From: Pedobacter chinensis | GTDB taxonomy: Bacteria > Bacteroidota > Bacteroidia > Sphingobacteriales > Sphingobacteriaceae | Assembly (NCBI RefSeq): GCF_003339865.1 | Contig: NZ_QPKV01000003.1 | Coordinates: forward strand, 124,001 to 188,000 | Direction: 5' to 3' | Length of the DNA stretch: 64,000 nt | The notes under the pieces: model-generated | Databases searched by the model: none | The model's input: only the letters and a program-made list of their open reading frames with translations | What the model was told of the DNA's origin: nothing | Made by a program: the position numbers and the translations under genes | Shown here: piece after piece, positions 1 through 8,149 of the stretch | How the letters are laid out: each line of letters opens with the position of its first letter | Numbering within the stretch: the first letter of the stretch is position 1

Positions 1-25
1 TACATCGTAATCAAAATAAAAAAAA

Positions 26-460
26 ATGGAAAACAGAATTGACATCCAAAAGGCGGAACCAGCTGCCTATCAAGCCATGTTTGGTTTAGAAAAATATTTA
101 TCAACCAGCAAAGTAAACCCAATTCTTTTAGAGCTAATCAAAATGCGTGCTTCGCAAATTAATGGTTGTGCTTTTTGCTTAAATATGCACGCCGCAGATG
201 CCCGTAAAATTGGCGAAACGGAACAACGTTTGTACCTTTTAAATGCGTGGAGAGAAACCACCTTGTTTACCAAGGAAGAAAAAGCTGTTTTAGCCTTAAC
301 GGAAGAGGTAACACTCATCAGCAACCATGTTTCTGATGAAACGTATAATAGCGCTGCAAGTTTTTTTGATGAGCAAACACTATCGCAAATCATTATGGCA
401 ATTGTAACCATTAACGCCTGGAACAGAATAGCAATTACTTCAAAATTGATCGTTGGATAA
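26..460 (+). CDS. Carboxymuconolactone decarboxylase / AhpD-like protein
   Basis: This 144-residue protein belongs to the carboxymuconolactone decarboxylase (AhpD-like) family. The CAFC motif at residues 48-51, followed by His55 (NGCAFCLNMH), is the thiol pair and histidine of AhpD-type alkylhydroperoxidases, so a peroxide- or thiol-redox role in the cytoplasm is likely. The substrate is unknown. The length is typical for the single-domain form and there is no signal peptide. The ATG at 26 follows an A-rich stretch, which is normal in Bacteroidota. It stands alone; the next gene is 700 bases away on the opposite strand. Family assignment is firm, the physiological role is inference. Confidence 0.9.
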   Translation: MENRIDIQKAEPAAYQAMFGLEKYLSTSKVNPILLELIKMRASQINGCAFCLNMHAADARKIGETEQRLYLLNAWRETTLFTKEEKAVLALTEEVTLISNHVSDETYNSAASFFDEQTLSQIIMAIVTINAWNRIAITSKLIVG

Positions 461-664
461 CCAATTAACAGCAAGAAATCGAGTTCTATTACACCCTGGT
501 TTCTTGCTGATTTACATTTATTTATTCTTTTAACCCTTCTTAAAACCAACCGGCCACTTGTTTTGCTCTCCGGTTGGAAATAAGATAAATTTTAACAGGT
601 AATTCGCATCAGGTACTGTTGTGTGGGTACATTTCAATTGTACTCATGCTTATTTCATGCCGCT

Positions 665-697
665 GATTACGCAGATAAAAATAAAATTTGCGTAATC
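665..697. repeat. Hairpin, GATTACGCA arms
   Basis: A perfect 9-bp inverted repeat (GATTACGCA at 665-673, TGCGTAATC at 689-697) sits inside a wider GCCGCTGATTACGCAGAT-like context with a weaker outer GCCGC/GCGG pairing. A CCGCAGATTCGCAGAT-like stretch recurs as the hairpin after the GapN-like gene at 19104, suggesting a dispersed intergenic repeat family. Confidence 0.55.
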
Positions 698-750
698 TTC
701 TTAAACCTGCGGGATATTTTTTCTTTAAAATTTGAGTTTTGGGCCTAATC

Positions 751-874
751 CGTTATTGCGAGGCACGAAGCAAGCTTGAATACTTTTGAAATATAAACCA
801 GCAATGAAAAATCCTGCAACTATCGCTGGTTATATAACCCCCTCTTTAAGATTGCTTCGTGCCTCGCAATGACG
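751..874. repeat. Dispersed inverted repeat, GCTTCGTGCCTCGCAATGACG family
   Basis: The left arm at 751-773 and the right arm at 851-874 (core GCTTCGTGCCTCGCAATG) are inverted copies of about 23 bp with one mismatch, separated by about 77 bases. Related half or degenerate copies occur at 12460, 22304, 26819, 39639 and 44409. This is the most complete copy in the window and could fold into a long hairpin. It carries no coding capacity. Confidence 0.75.
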
Positions 875-1159
875 AGAGTTTTATATGATTTAGCAATTAA
901 ATAATTGATCATCTATATAGAACATCCAAAACTCAGGTTAAGTTAAAATCATGATTAACAATAAACCACAAAACACATCAATGGTAGGTACGAAGAATCT
1001 TAACCCTGACAGCGATTGTCTTAATTTAATAACATTGGGTTCCCATCTGCGTGGAAATAACGAAAACAAACATTACCAGAAATATTGTGTCCATACGGTA
1101 GCATCGGACGGAAATGATGATGCTTAAATAGTTAAAATAAGTTTTCGCCTTGATTTAAG

Positions 1160-2791
1160 TTATTTATCCACCCTGAACCAATCATATTCAGCAATACCTG
1201 AATCATTTGTCTGTGTATCTCTTACAGCAAACAAACCAACTTTCGCTCCAATCCATTGCCCTGCTGCAGCTTGAAATTCATCACCAACGTTAGTAAAGTT
1301 CGTTCCATCTTCACTATAACTAAACTGGCATTTCGCTCCATTGGAAACCTTAACCCTTAATAGAACCATTGCCGATTTAAGTTTTGTAATCTCCTTTTCG
1401 TTCTCTGACTTTCCTTTATCTGCGTTCTGACAAATGCCATAAACCAGATACAAGCCATCTTTTTTACTCTTGATGCTGATTTGGGCGTAACTTCTTCCCA
1501 TGATGACCAAACCCGTTTTTTCATTCTCCAGTTTTGGATTTGGCTTAAAATTCACTTTTGTGGTTATCCTAAATTCATCAGATGGAAATTTTTGCATTAA
1601 TAGATTGGGTACATCCCAAAGATTTTTAGCCTCATCAGAAATTTTTGCAGTATAAAGTTTTAAAATGCCATTATTTGCATCTGTAAATAACCAGGTTGGT
1701 TGTGGATTTGCTTGCCATTGCCATTGTAGACCTAACTGCACCGAATCAAATTCATCGCTTTCCACTGGTGTTTCTATAGCATAAATTTTGCCAACATTGG
1801 GCTTTTTGTAAATCATAACTGGTTCGCCGGTTCCATCTCCATCTTTATCTGTTCCAATAACAGGCCAATTGTTGATCCATTTCATTGGTTGTAAATGAAC
1901 AACTCTTCCATACGCATCTTTATCCTGAAAGTGAAGAAACCAATCTTCGCCAGGTTGAGTGGTTACCCAGGCGCCCTGATGAGGACCATTTACCGGAGAT
2001 TTGCCTTGATCCATTGCGACTTTCCGCTCATATGGCCCATAAATATTTTTACTTCTTAATATCAATTGCCAACCTGTAGAAACGCCTCCGGCTGGCGCAA
2101 ATAAATAATAATACCCATTCCGTTTATAAATTTTTGGGCCTTCAATGGTTGGATCCAAATCATGTCCATCATAAACAATTCTACCCGTTTCAGTAACTTT
2201 AGTGCCATCAGGTGTTAAAGGCATTATGGCCAAAACGCTTTTAATGCCAGCTCTGCTTCCTGCATAAGCATATGCGAGATAGGCTTTGCCGTCCTCATCC
2301 CAAAAAGGACAAGGATCAATCAAGCCCCTTCCCGGAACAACCAATATAGGAGCAGACCATTCGCCTGTAATCGTTTTTGCTTTTGTTAAGTAAATTCCAA
2401 AATCCGGATCAGGATAATAAATGTAAAACTCCCCGTTTCGGTAACGAATGGAGGGCGCCCAAACCCCATTTCCATGCTGTGTTTTTTCAAAGTGATCAAA
2501 TGGTGGCTGGCGCTTTAAAGCATGGCCAATGATTTTCCAATTTACTAAATCTCTTGAATGCAAAATCGGTAAACCTGGAATAGCATCAAAACTGGAAGCT
2601 ATCATATAAAAATCGTCTCCAACGCGAATCGCATCAGGATCTGAATAATCTGCATTAACTACCGGATTTTTGTATGTTCCATTGCCCTGATCGGCAACCC
2701 AGACTTTGGAAACATAATTTCCTTTTGGCGATTGAGCAAAGGCATTGATGCAAAGACTCAAAGCGAACATAAAATTAAATAAGTATTTCAT
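1160..2791 (-). CDS. Secreted glycoside hydrolase family 43 protein (beta-xylosidase / arabinofuranosidase type)
   Basis: This 543-residue enzyme has a Sec signal peptide (residues 1-19, ending in NAFAQ) and an N-terminal five-bladed propeller typical of GH43. Visible marks are NADYSDPDAI near residue 46 with the general-base Asp, IDPCPFWDEDGKAYL in the middle carrying the pKa-modulating Asp, and TIEGPKIYKRNGYYYL with the general-acid Glu. The C-terminal ~190 residues form the beta-sandwich lectin-like domain seen in GH43 xylosidases and arabinofuranosidases. It probably releases xylose or arabinose from hemicellulose or pectin side chains outside the cytoplasm. It points away from the pectinase genes, so it has its own promoter. 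Exact specificity cannot be read from the sequence. Confidence 0.9.
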   Translation of the reverse strand: MKYLFNFMFALSLCINAFAQSPKGNYVSKVWVADQGNGTYKNPVVNADYSDPDAIRVGDDFYMIASSFDAIPGLPILHSRDLVNWKIIGHALKRQPPFDHFEKTQHGNGVWAPSIRYRNGEFYIYYPDPDFGIYLTKAKTITGEWSAPILVVPGRGLIDPCPFWDEDGKAYLAYAYAGSRAGIKSVLAIMPLTPDGTKVTETGRIVYDGHDLDPTIEGPKIYKRNGYYYLFAPAGGVSTGWQLILRSKNIYGPYERKVAMDQGKSPVNGPHQGAWVTTQPGEDWFLHFQDKDAYGRVVHLQPMKWINNWPVIGTDKDGDGTGEPVMIYKKPNVGKIYAIETPVESDEFDSVQLGLQWQWQANPQPTWLFTDANNGILKLYTAKISDEAKNLWDVPNLLMQKFPSDEFRITTKVNFKPNPKLENEKTGLVIMGRSYAQISIKSKKDGLYLVYGICQNADKGKSENEKEITKLKSAMVLLRVKVSNGAKCQFSYSEDGTNFTNVGDEFQAAAGQWIGAKVGLFAVRDTQTNDSGIAEYDWFRVDK

Positions 2792-3132
2792 TATTGATAT
2801 CTGGTTGGATTTTTACTATGCAAAGTGTTTAAAAATGAGGTTTATAATCGTCCGTTGCACTGAACTTGTTTCAAAGTATTAATGGTCAAACCAGAAACTG
2901 ACTATATTTACCTAACTAAGCCTGTAACAAGGTTAAGCCATTTTTTATTTTTTAACAAGTTGATACTGTGCAATCGTTCCCGACATCGTTTGCAGATTTT
3001 AATCTGTGAAAATGTTCTTCCTGATGAGTTTTAATGTTTAAAATTGTTCATCATATATTTTAAAACACGGCTGCGTGATAAAGTTTATACTTTTACGTGG
3101 CCGGTTTTAATTTAAGCCTAACCAAATTCTAT
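2792..3132. other. Divergent promoter region between GH43 and pectinesterase genes
   Basis: This 341-base AT-rich spacer lies between divergently transcribed genes and must hold both promoters. A CAGATT/AATCTG short inverted repeat is at 2993-3006, and a TACTTTTA sequence at 3088-3095 resembles the -7 box TAnnTTTG with one mismatch. No gene or clear operator was found. Confidence 0.4.
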
Positions 3133-4089
3133 ATGAAAGCAATTATTTTATTTCTTATAACCATATTTTCATTAACAGTAAATGCAACCGAGGTTAAACC
3201 TGATTTTATTGTAGCTGCAGATGGAAGTGGAAATTTTAAAACCGTTCAGGAAGCCATTCATGCCGTTCCCGATTTCAGAAATAAAATCACTACGATTTTT
3301 ATCAAAAAAGGAATTTATAAAGAAAAACTGATTCTGGCGGCATCAAAAAAGAATGTGAAATTAGTTGGCGAAAGTTTAAACGAAACCATTTTAACCTATG
3401 ATGATTACGCCCAAAAGAAAAATACTTTTGGTGAAGAAAAAGGAACCTCGGGTTCTTCGAGCTTTTACATTTACGGAGAAGGTTTCTCTGCTGAGCATAT
3501 TACTTTCGAAAATTCATCAGGTCCGGTGGGGCAGGCAGTAGCTGTTTGGGCTGGCGGAGATAAATCAATCTTTATAAACTGCAGGTTTTTAGGCTTTCAG
3601 GATACACTTTATACCTATGGAGCCAGCAATCGCCAATATTACAAAAACTGCTACATTGAGGGAACAGTGGATTTCATATTTGGCGCTTCAACTGCCTGGT
3701 TCGAGAATTGCACGATTTTCTGCAAAAAACAAGGTTACATTACCGCAGCATCAACCGCTGATACCACAAAATTCGGTTACGTTTTTAACAAGTGCAAAAT
3801 TAAAGGCGATGCTCCCGATCATAGTTTTTACCTTGGTCGCCCGTGGAGACCTTATGCCAAAGTTGCTTTTCTCAATTGCGAAATGCCAGCACTTATTCGC
3901 CCGGAAGGTTGGAACAATTGGGGTAAAGAGAGTAACGAGCAAACAGCATATTATGCTGAATATAAAAGCACTGGAAAAGGTGCAAATCCAAAAAGCAGGG
4001 TAAGTTGGTCACACCAGCTCAATGATGAAGCGTATAAAAGTTATATTTTGGAAAATGTTTTCCGCGGATGGAATCCAGAGACTAAGTAA
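3133..4089 (+). CDS. Pectinesterase (carbohydrate esterase family 8)
   Basis: This enzyme removes methyl esters from homogalacturonan, exposing it to lyases and polygalacturonases. The frame opens at a GTG at 3097, but the ATG at 3133 is preferred because a signal peptide starts exactly there (MKAIILFLITIFSLTVNA), giving 318 residues. The CE8 signature blocks are present in order: GSGNFKTVQEAI, the VGQAVAVW region, GFQDTLYTYG, VDFIFGAS with the catalytic Asp, and LGRPWRPYA with the substrate-binding Arg and Trp. Length is normal for a bacterial pectin methylesterase. It is followed after 312 bases by the GH28 gene on the same strand, so it may be a separate unit within the pectin locus. Confidence 0.95.
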   Translation: MKAIILFLITIFSLTVNATEVKPDFIVAADGSGNFKTVQEAIHAVPDFRNKITTIFIKKGIYKEKLILAASKKNVKLVGESLNETILTYDDYAQKKNTFGEEKGTSGSSSFYIYGEGFSAEHITFENSSGPVGQAVAVWAGGDKSIFINCRFLGFQDTLYTYGASNRQYYKNCYIEGTVDFIFGASTAWFENCTIFCKKQGYITAASTADTTKFGYVFNKCKIKGDAPDHSFYLGRPWRPYAKVAFLNCEMPALIRPEGWNNWGKESNEQTAYYAEYKSTGKGANPKSRVSWSHQLNDEAYKSYILENVFRGWNPETK

Positions 4090-4401
4090 TTTATATGGCT
4101 GCTCTTCATTTCAATGACGAACACTGATGTGTAAACCAATATTTTAGAGATACTTTGCTCATTTTTTATCATTAATAACATTGTCAAACCATAGCGATGA
4201 TTTAGGAAAACGTTTTCCTAAACAAGCACCAAACTGCATTTTAAAAACATAAAATACTCATAAACAATAATTTAACACCAAAAAACCACTATTTTAACGC
4301 AATTTCTTTGGCAACGTTTGCATAGATTTCTCTTCGCTTTTAAAGGCAAACAACGTACACTTGTTATTACAATAACCAAGTATAATTAAACAGCGTAAAT
4401 A
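4090..4401. other. Regulatory spacer upstream of the GH28 gene
   Basis: This 312-base AT-rich region precedes the GH28-GH105 pair. It contains a 22-bp LacI-type palindrome (4201-4222) and an imperfect related site with core GCAACGTTTGC at 4311-4321, one base short of a symmetric GCAAACGTTTGC. No coding frame is convincing. Confidence 0.5.
4201..4222. promoter_or_regulatory. LacI-family operator-like perfect palindrome
   Basis: The 22 bases form a perfect palindrome with core AGGAAAACGTTTTCCT and a central CG. This is the architecture of LacI/GalR-family operators. It lies about 180 bases upstream of the GH28 start, inside the pectin locus, so control of pectin genes by a LacI-type repressor or activator is a reasonable inference. 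No LacI-family gene is in the window. Confidence 0.55.
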
Positions 4402-6075
4402 ATGAAACATATTTCTGGTCGTATATACAGCTCTAAAATAGCGTTTGCATGTATCTTTTTATTTTCAGCAGGTTCAGCATGTGCTCAGCAAAAAACAACT
4501 TTACCTGTTATTCAGCAGGTTAAATTTAAAAACGATACAACGAACATTATCACTTTTGGTGCAAAAGGCGATGGTGTTTCATTAAATACACAAAGCATTA
4601 ACAAAGCAATAGCGGCAGTTAGCCAAAAAGGTGGTGGCGTGGTTTTAATCCCTGGTGGATTATGGCTAACTGGTCCTATAGAATTAAAAAGCAATGTAAA
4701 TTTGCACCTGAAACGCGATGCCATTCTTCAGTTTACAGATGATTTCAATCAATATAAACTGGTAGAAGGAAACTGGGAAGGGCAGCCGGCGTGGAGAAAT
4801 CAAAGCCCAATTTCAGGAAATAACTTAGAAAATATTGCCATTACAGGAACCGGAATTATTGATGGCAATGGCGGTGCCTGGAGAATGGTTAAAAAAGACA
4901 AGTTAACAGAATCGCAATGGAAAAAGTTAACTTCTTCCGGTGGTGTAGTGAGTGAAGATGGCAAAATGTGGTATCCATCTGAGAAAACAGTTAAAGGTTC
5001 TAAAACCAAAAATGCCGGTGTTATTCAGGCAGGGAAAACGGCTGCAGATTACGAGGATATTAAAGATTTTCTTCGTCCTAATTTATTGGTTTTAACCAAC
5101 TGCAAGAAAATTCTTCTGGAAGGTGTAACCTTTCAAAATTCACCGGCATGGAATTTACATCCATTGCTTTGCGAAGACTTAACTTTAAGAAACCTTCAGG
5201 TTAAAAACCCGTGGTTTGCTCAAAATGGCGATGGTGTTGATGTGGAATCCTGCAAAAATGTTTTAATTGAAGGAAGCACTTTTGACGTTGGTGATGATGG
5301 TATCTGCATTAAATCTGGCAGAGATGAGGCTGGCCGTAAACGCGGAGTTCCAACAGAAAATGTAATTATCAGAAATAATGTGGTGTACCATGCCCATGGC
5401 GGTTTCGTTATTGGAAGCGAAATGAGTGGTGGCGCTAAAAACATTTGGGTTTACGACTGCTCTTTCATCGGTACCGATATTGGTTTGCGTTTTAAAACCA
5501 CCCGCGGTCGTGGTGGCGTGGTTGAAAACATTTACATCAACAACATCAACATGATTGATATTCCCGGTGAGGCCATTCTATTTGATATGTATTATGCTGC
5601 CGTTGATCCGGTTCCTTTGGCAGGCGAAAAACGTGAAACCATTAAAACCGTTACAGTGCCTGTTACAGAGGCCACCCCGCAATTCAGAAACTTTTACATT
5701 AAAGATGTAGTGGCAAACGGCGCCGATAAAGCGATTTTCTTTAGAGGCTTACCGGAAATGAACATCAAAGATATTCACCTGGAAAATGTAACCATCCAGG
5801 CTAGAAAAGGCATTGAGATCATTGAAGCTACCGGCATTTTTCTGAAAAACGTAAACGTGATCACTGAAGATACAAATCCTGTTGTACAGATCCAAAATGG
5901 GGCTAATGTTAGCGTTAACGGTTTAAAATACAAGGATGGTTCTACGTTATTATTCAATTTAACAGGAGAAAAAACCAAAGGGATAAAAATTTCTGCCACT
6001 GATGTTTCGAAAGCTAAAAAATCTTCAAACATTGGGGCTGAAGTAGGTAAAAATGCAATGGAAATTTCAAAATAA
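4402..6075 (+). CDS. Polygalacturonase-like glycoside hydrolase family 28 protein
   Basis: This 557-residue secreted right-handed beta-helix protein hydrolyses alpha-1,4-galacturonosyl bonds in pectin or unsaturated oligogalacturonides. A signal peptide spans about residues 1-28 (ending SACAQQ), followed by an FGAKGDG motif that opens pectate-lyase-like helices. GH28 catalytic blocks are visible: NGDGVDVES, VGDDGICIKSGRD with the adjacent catalytic Asp pair, AHGGFVIGSE as a variant of the GHG motif, and RFKTTRGRGG as the RIK-type motif. It is longer than classical polygalacturonases and resembles the Bacteroidota exo-type GH28 enzymes. The GH105 gene follows after only 5 bases, so the two are surely cotranscribed. 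Confidence 0.93.
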   Translation: MKHISGRIYSSKIAFACIFLFSAGSACAQQKTTLPVIQQVKFKNDTTNIITFGAKGDGVSLNTQSINKAIAAVSQKGGGVVLIPGGLWLTGPIELKSNVNLHLKRDAILQFTDDFNQYKLVEGNWEGQPAWRNQSPISGNNLENIAITGTGIIDGNGGAWRMVKKDKLTESQWKKLTSSGGVVSEDGKMWYPSEKTVKGSKTKNAGVIQAGKTAADYEDIKDFLRPNLLVLTNCKKILLEGVTFQNSPAWNLHPLLCEDLTLRNLQVKNPWFAQNGDGVDVESCKNVLIEGSTFDVGDDGICIKSGRDEAGRKRGVPTENVIIRNNVVYHAHGGFVIGSEMSGGAKNIWVYDCSFIGTDIGLRFKTTRGRGGVVENIYINNINMIDIPGEAILFDMYYAAVDPVPLAGEKRETIKTVTVPVTEATPQFRNFYIKDVVANGADKAIFFRGLPEMNIKDIHLENVTIQARKGIEIIEATGIFLKNVNVITEDTNPVVQIQNGANVSVNGLKYKDGSTLLFNLTGEKTKGIKISATDVSKAKKSSNIGAEVGKNAMEISK

Positions 6076-6080
6076 GAAAA

Positions 6081-8012
6081 ATGAAAAGATCACTTTTATA
6101 TACAGTCATTACCTTATTAGGTTTTTCATCATTATCAAAAAGCACATTAGCACAAAAAAAACTTTCTGAGCAGCTTACCTTAACTGCCATGGAAAAATTA
6201 TTTCAGGATACCACAGTTTTGAAAGGTGCAAAAGGTCCTAAATGGTCTTACGATATGGGCGTGGTACTGGAAGGTGCGGCTGCTGTTTGGAGAAATACCG
6301 GCGATGGCAAATATTTCAAATACATTCAAAGTTCCATGGATGCTTATTTGGATAAGGACGGAAACATTGCAACTTATAAAGCCGAAGATTTTAACATCGA
6401 CAATATTAAAAATGGCCGTGCTTTATTGTTATTATATAAAGTTACCGGTCAGCAAAAATATTTACTTGCTTCCACTCAATTGTTTGAGCAAATCCAAAAA
6501 CAACCTCGAACAAAAGAAGGTGGTTTCTGGCACAAGAAAATTTATCCCAATCAAATGTGGCTTGATGGATTGTACATGGGCCAGCCTTTTTATGCAGAGT
6601 ATGCTAAACTGATGAAAAAGGATGATGCCTTTGATGATATCGCAAAGCAATTTATCTTAATGGAAAAGAATTCCCGTGACGCAAAAACGGGATTACTTTA
6701 TCACGGTTACGATGAAAGCAGGGCAGAAAAATGGGCAGATCAAACCACTGGCCGATCGCCAAATTTTTGGGGAAGAGCCATGGGATGGTATATTATGGCT
6801 TTGGTTGATGTTTTAGATAATTTTCCGGTTAATCATCCGCAACAAAAGGAATTGGTTGCCATTTTAAATCGTACAGCAACTGCAACGGTAAAATATCAAG
6901 ATCCAAAATCCGGCGTTTGGTTCGATATTATGGACATGCCCACAAGAAAAGGCAATTATCTTGAAAGTTCGGCATCAAGCATGTTCGTTTATGGATTGGC
7001 AAAAGGTGTCCGCAAAGGCTGGTTGGCGCCATCTTTTATGGCGGCTGCCAATAAGGGATATGCAGGCTTAAAAAAGGAATTTATTGAACCTGCCGGCGAT
7101 GAAAGAGTAAACTTAACCAAAACAGTTTCTGTTTCTGGTTTAGGTGGAAAACCACGATATCGCGACGGCAGTTTTGAATATTATATCAGTGAGAAAGTGA
7201 TTACCAACGACCCAAAAGGGATGGGCGCATTTGTTTGTGCAGCATCTGAAATGGAAATTGCAGCATTACCAAAACCCGGAAAAGGCTTAACGGTTACCGT
7301 TGATAATTTCTTCAATAACGAGTATATGGCTGGTCCAACTGGTGATAAAATTCCTTTCCACTATATCTGGGAAGAAGATGATAACAATGGCTTTTCATTA
7401 CTTGGCAAAGTATTTAATGATGCTGGTGTAAAAACGGCCACACTGAAATCAGCTCCAACAACTTCAAATTTAAAAGGGAGCAATATTTACATTATTGTAG
7501 ATCCGGACACAGAAAAGGAAACAGCAAATCCAAACTTCATGAATGCTGCTCATGCTAAACAAATTAGTGAATGGGTTAAAGCTGGTGGGGTTTTAGTTTT
7601 ACTATTAAATGATGCCGGGAATTGTGAAATCACAAAGTTTAATGTTTTACCGGAAACATTTGGTATCCATTTTAATGAAGATAGCCGCAATAAAGTTCAA
7701 GGCTCAAACTTTGAACAAGGTGCCATAAAAATTCCGGCTGGCAACTCCATATTCAAAACGGCAAAGAAAGTTTATATCAAAGAAATATCAACCATTGTTG
7801 CAAAAAGCCCGGCGGTTTCTGCTTTAACAGATCACGGCGATGTTATTATCGCAACAGCAAAATACGGTAAAGGAACCGTATTCGCAGTGGGTGATCCATG
7901 GTTTTATAATGAATATATTGATGGCAGAAAACTACCTGCCGATTTTGAGAATTTTAAAGCTACCCATGATTTGGTCAACTGGTTGATTAAACAGGTTCCG
8001 GTTAAAAGATAA
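6081..8012 (+). CDS. Unsaturated rhamnogalacturonyl/galacturonyl hydrolase (GH105) with C-terminal DUF4350-like domain
   Basis: Residues about 25-375 form an (alpha/alpha)6 barrel of family GH105 (YteR/YesR type), which removes the 4,5-unsaturated uronic acid left by pectin or rhamnogalacturonan lyases. The MWLDGLYMGQPF block holds the catalytic Asp, and GRSPNFWGRAMGWY is also typical. A signal peptide covers residues 1-24. Residues about 405-640 form a second domain resembling DUF4350 / glutamine-amidotransferase-like folds (blocks IYIIVDPDTE, WVKAGGVLVLLL, GKGTVFAVGDPWFYNEYI), whose role is not established. At 643 residues it is nearly twice a plain GH105. Only 5 bases separate it from GH28 upstream. 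Confidence 0.9.
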   Translation: MKRSLLYTVITLLGFSSLSKSTLAQKKLSEQLTLTAMEKLFQDTTVLKGAKGPKWSYDMGVVLEGAAAVWRNTGDGKYFKYIQSSMDAYLDKDGNIATYKAEDFNIDNIKNGRALLLLYKVTGQQKYLLASTQLFEQIQKQPRTKEGGFWHKKIYPNQMWLDGLYMGQPFYAEYAKLMKKDDAFDDIAKQFILMEKNSRDAKTGLLYHGYDESRAEKWADQTTGRSPNFWGRAMGWYIMALVDVLDNFPVNHPQQKELVAILNRTATATVKYQDPKSGVWFDIMDMPTRKGNYLESSASSMFVYGLAKGVRKGWLAPSFMAAANKGYAGLKKEFIEPAGDERVNLTKTVSVSGLGGKPRYRDGSFEYYISEKVITNDPKGMGAFVCAASEMEIAALPKPGKGLTVTVDNFFNNEYMAGPTGDKIPFHYIWEEDDNNGFSLLGKVFNDAGVKTATLKSAPTTSNLKGSNIYIIVDPDTEKETANPNFMNAAHAKQISEWVKAGGVLVLLLNDAGNCEITKFNVLPETFGIHFNEDSRNKVQGSNFEQGAIKIPAGNSIFKTAKKVYIKEISTIVAKSPAVSALTDHGDVIIATAKYGKGTVFAVGDPWFYNEYIDGRKLPADFENFKATHDLVNWLIKQVPVKR

Positions 8013-8017
8013 AACGA

Positions 8018-8083
8018 GCCACGGAAACACAGAGAGATCAAAAAAGAGCATAAATCTTCCGTGTTAATCCGTGTTTCCGTGGC
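8018..8083. repeat. 13-bp inverted repeat, GCCACGGAAACAC arms
   Basis: GCCACGGAAACAC at 8018-8030 pairs perfectly with GTGTTTCCGTGGC at 8071-8083, enclosing about 40 bases. It sits 5 bases after the GH105 stop codon and can form a strong hairpin. The wording (CCGTGTTAATCCGTGTTTCCGTGGC) looks like a dispersed Bacteroidota intergenic repeat rather than a site-specific terminator, since no T tract follows. Confidence 0.6.
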
Positions 8084-8149
8084 AAAAACAATAACCAGGA
8101 TGGAAAACGCTATATCGGTGTCCGGCTGTGGTTAGTAAAACGAACAAAC

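Larger units (their letters stand above)
461..1159. other. Intergenic region with hairpin repeats, no convincing gene
   Basis: These 699 bases separate the AhpD-like gene from the end of the GH43 gene. They contain a GATTACGCA/TGCGTAATC inverted repeat (665-697) and a larger inverted repeat of the GCTTCGTGCCTCGCAATGACG family (751-874). A 48-codon plus-strand frame at 981-1127 has no recognisable similarity and is not called. Confidence 0.6.

Noticed and set aside
981..1127. 48-codon plus-strand frame in the 461-1159 spacer
   Set aside because: Very short, no family likeness, and surrounded by repeats; could be a remnant but cannot be supported.
4311..4321. Second LacI operator near the GH28 gene
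   Set aside because: GCAACGTTTGC is one base short of symmetry; similarity to the perfect site at 4201 is suggestive but too weak to list as a feature by itself.
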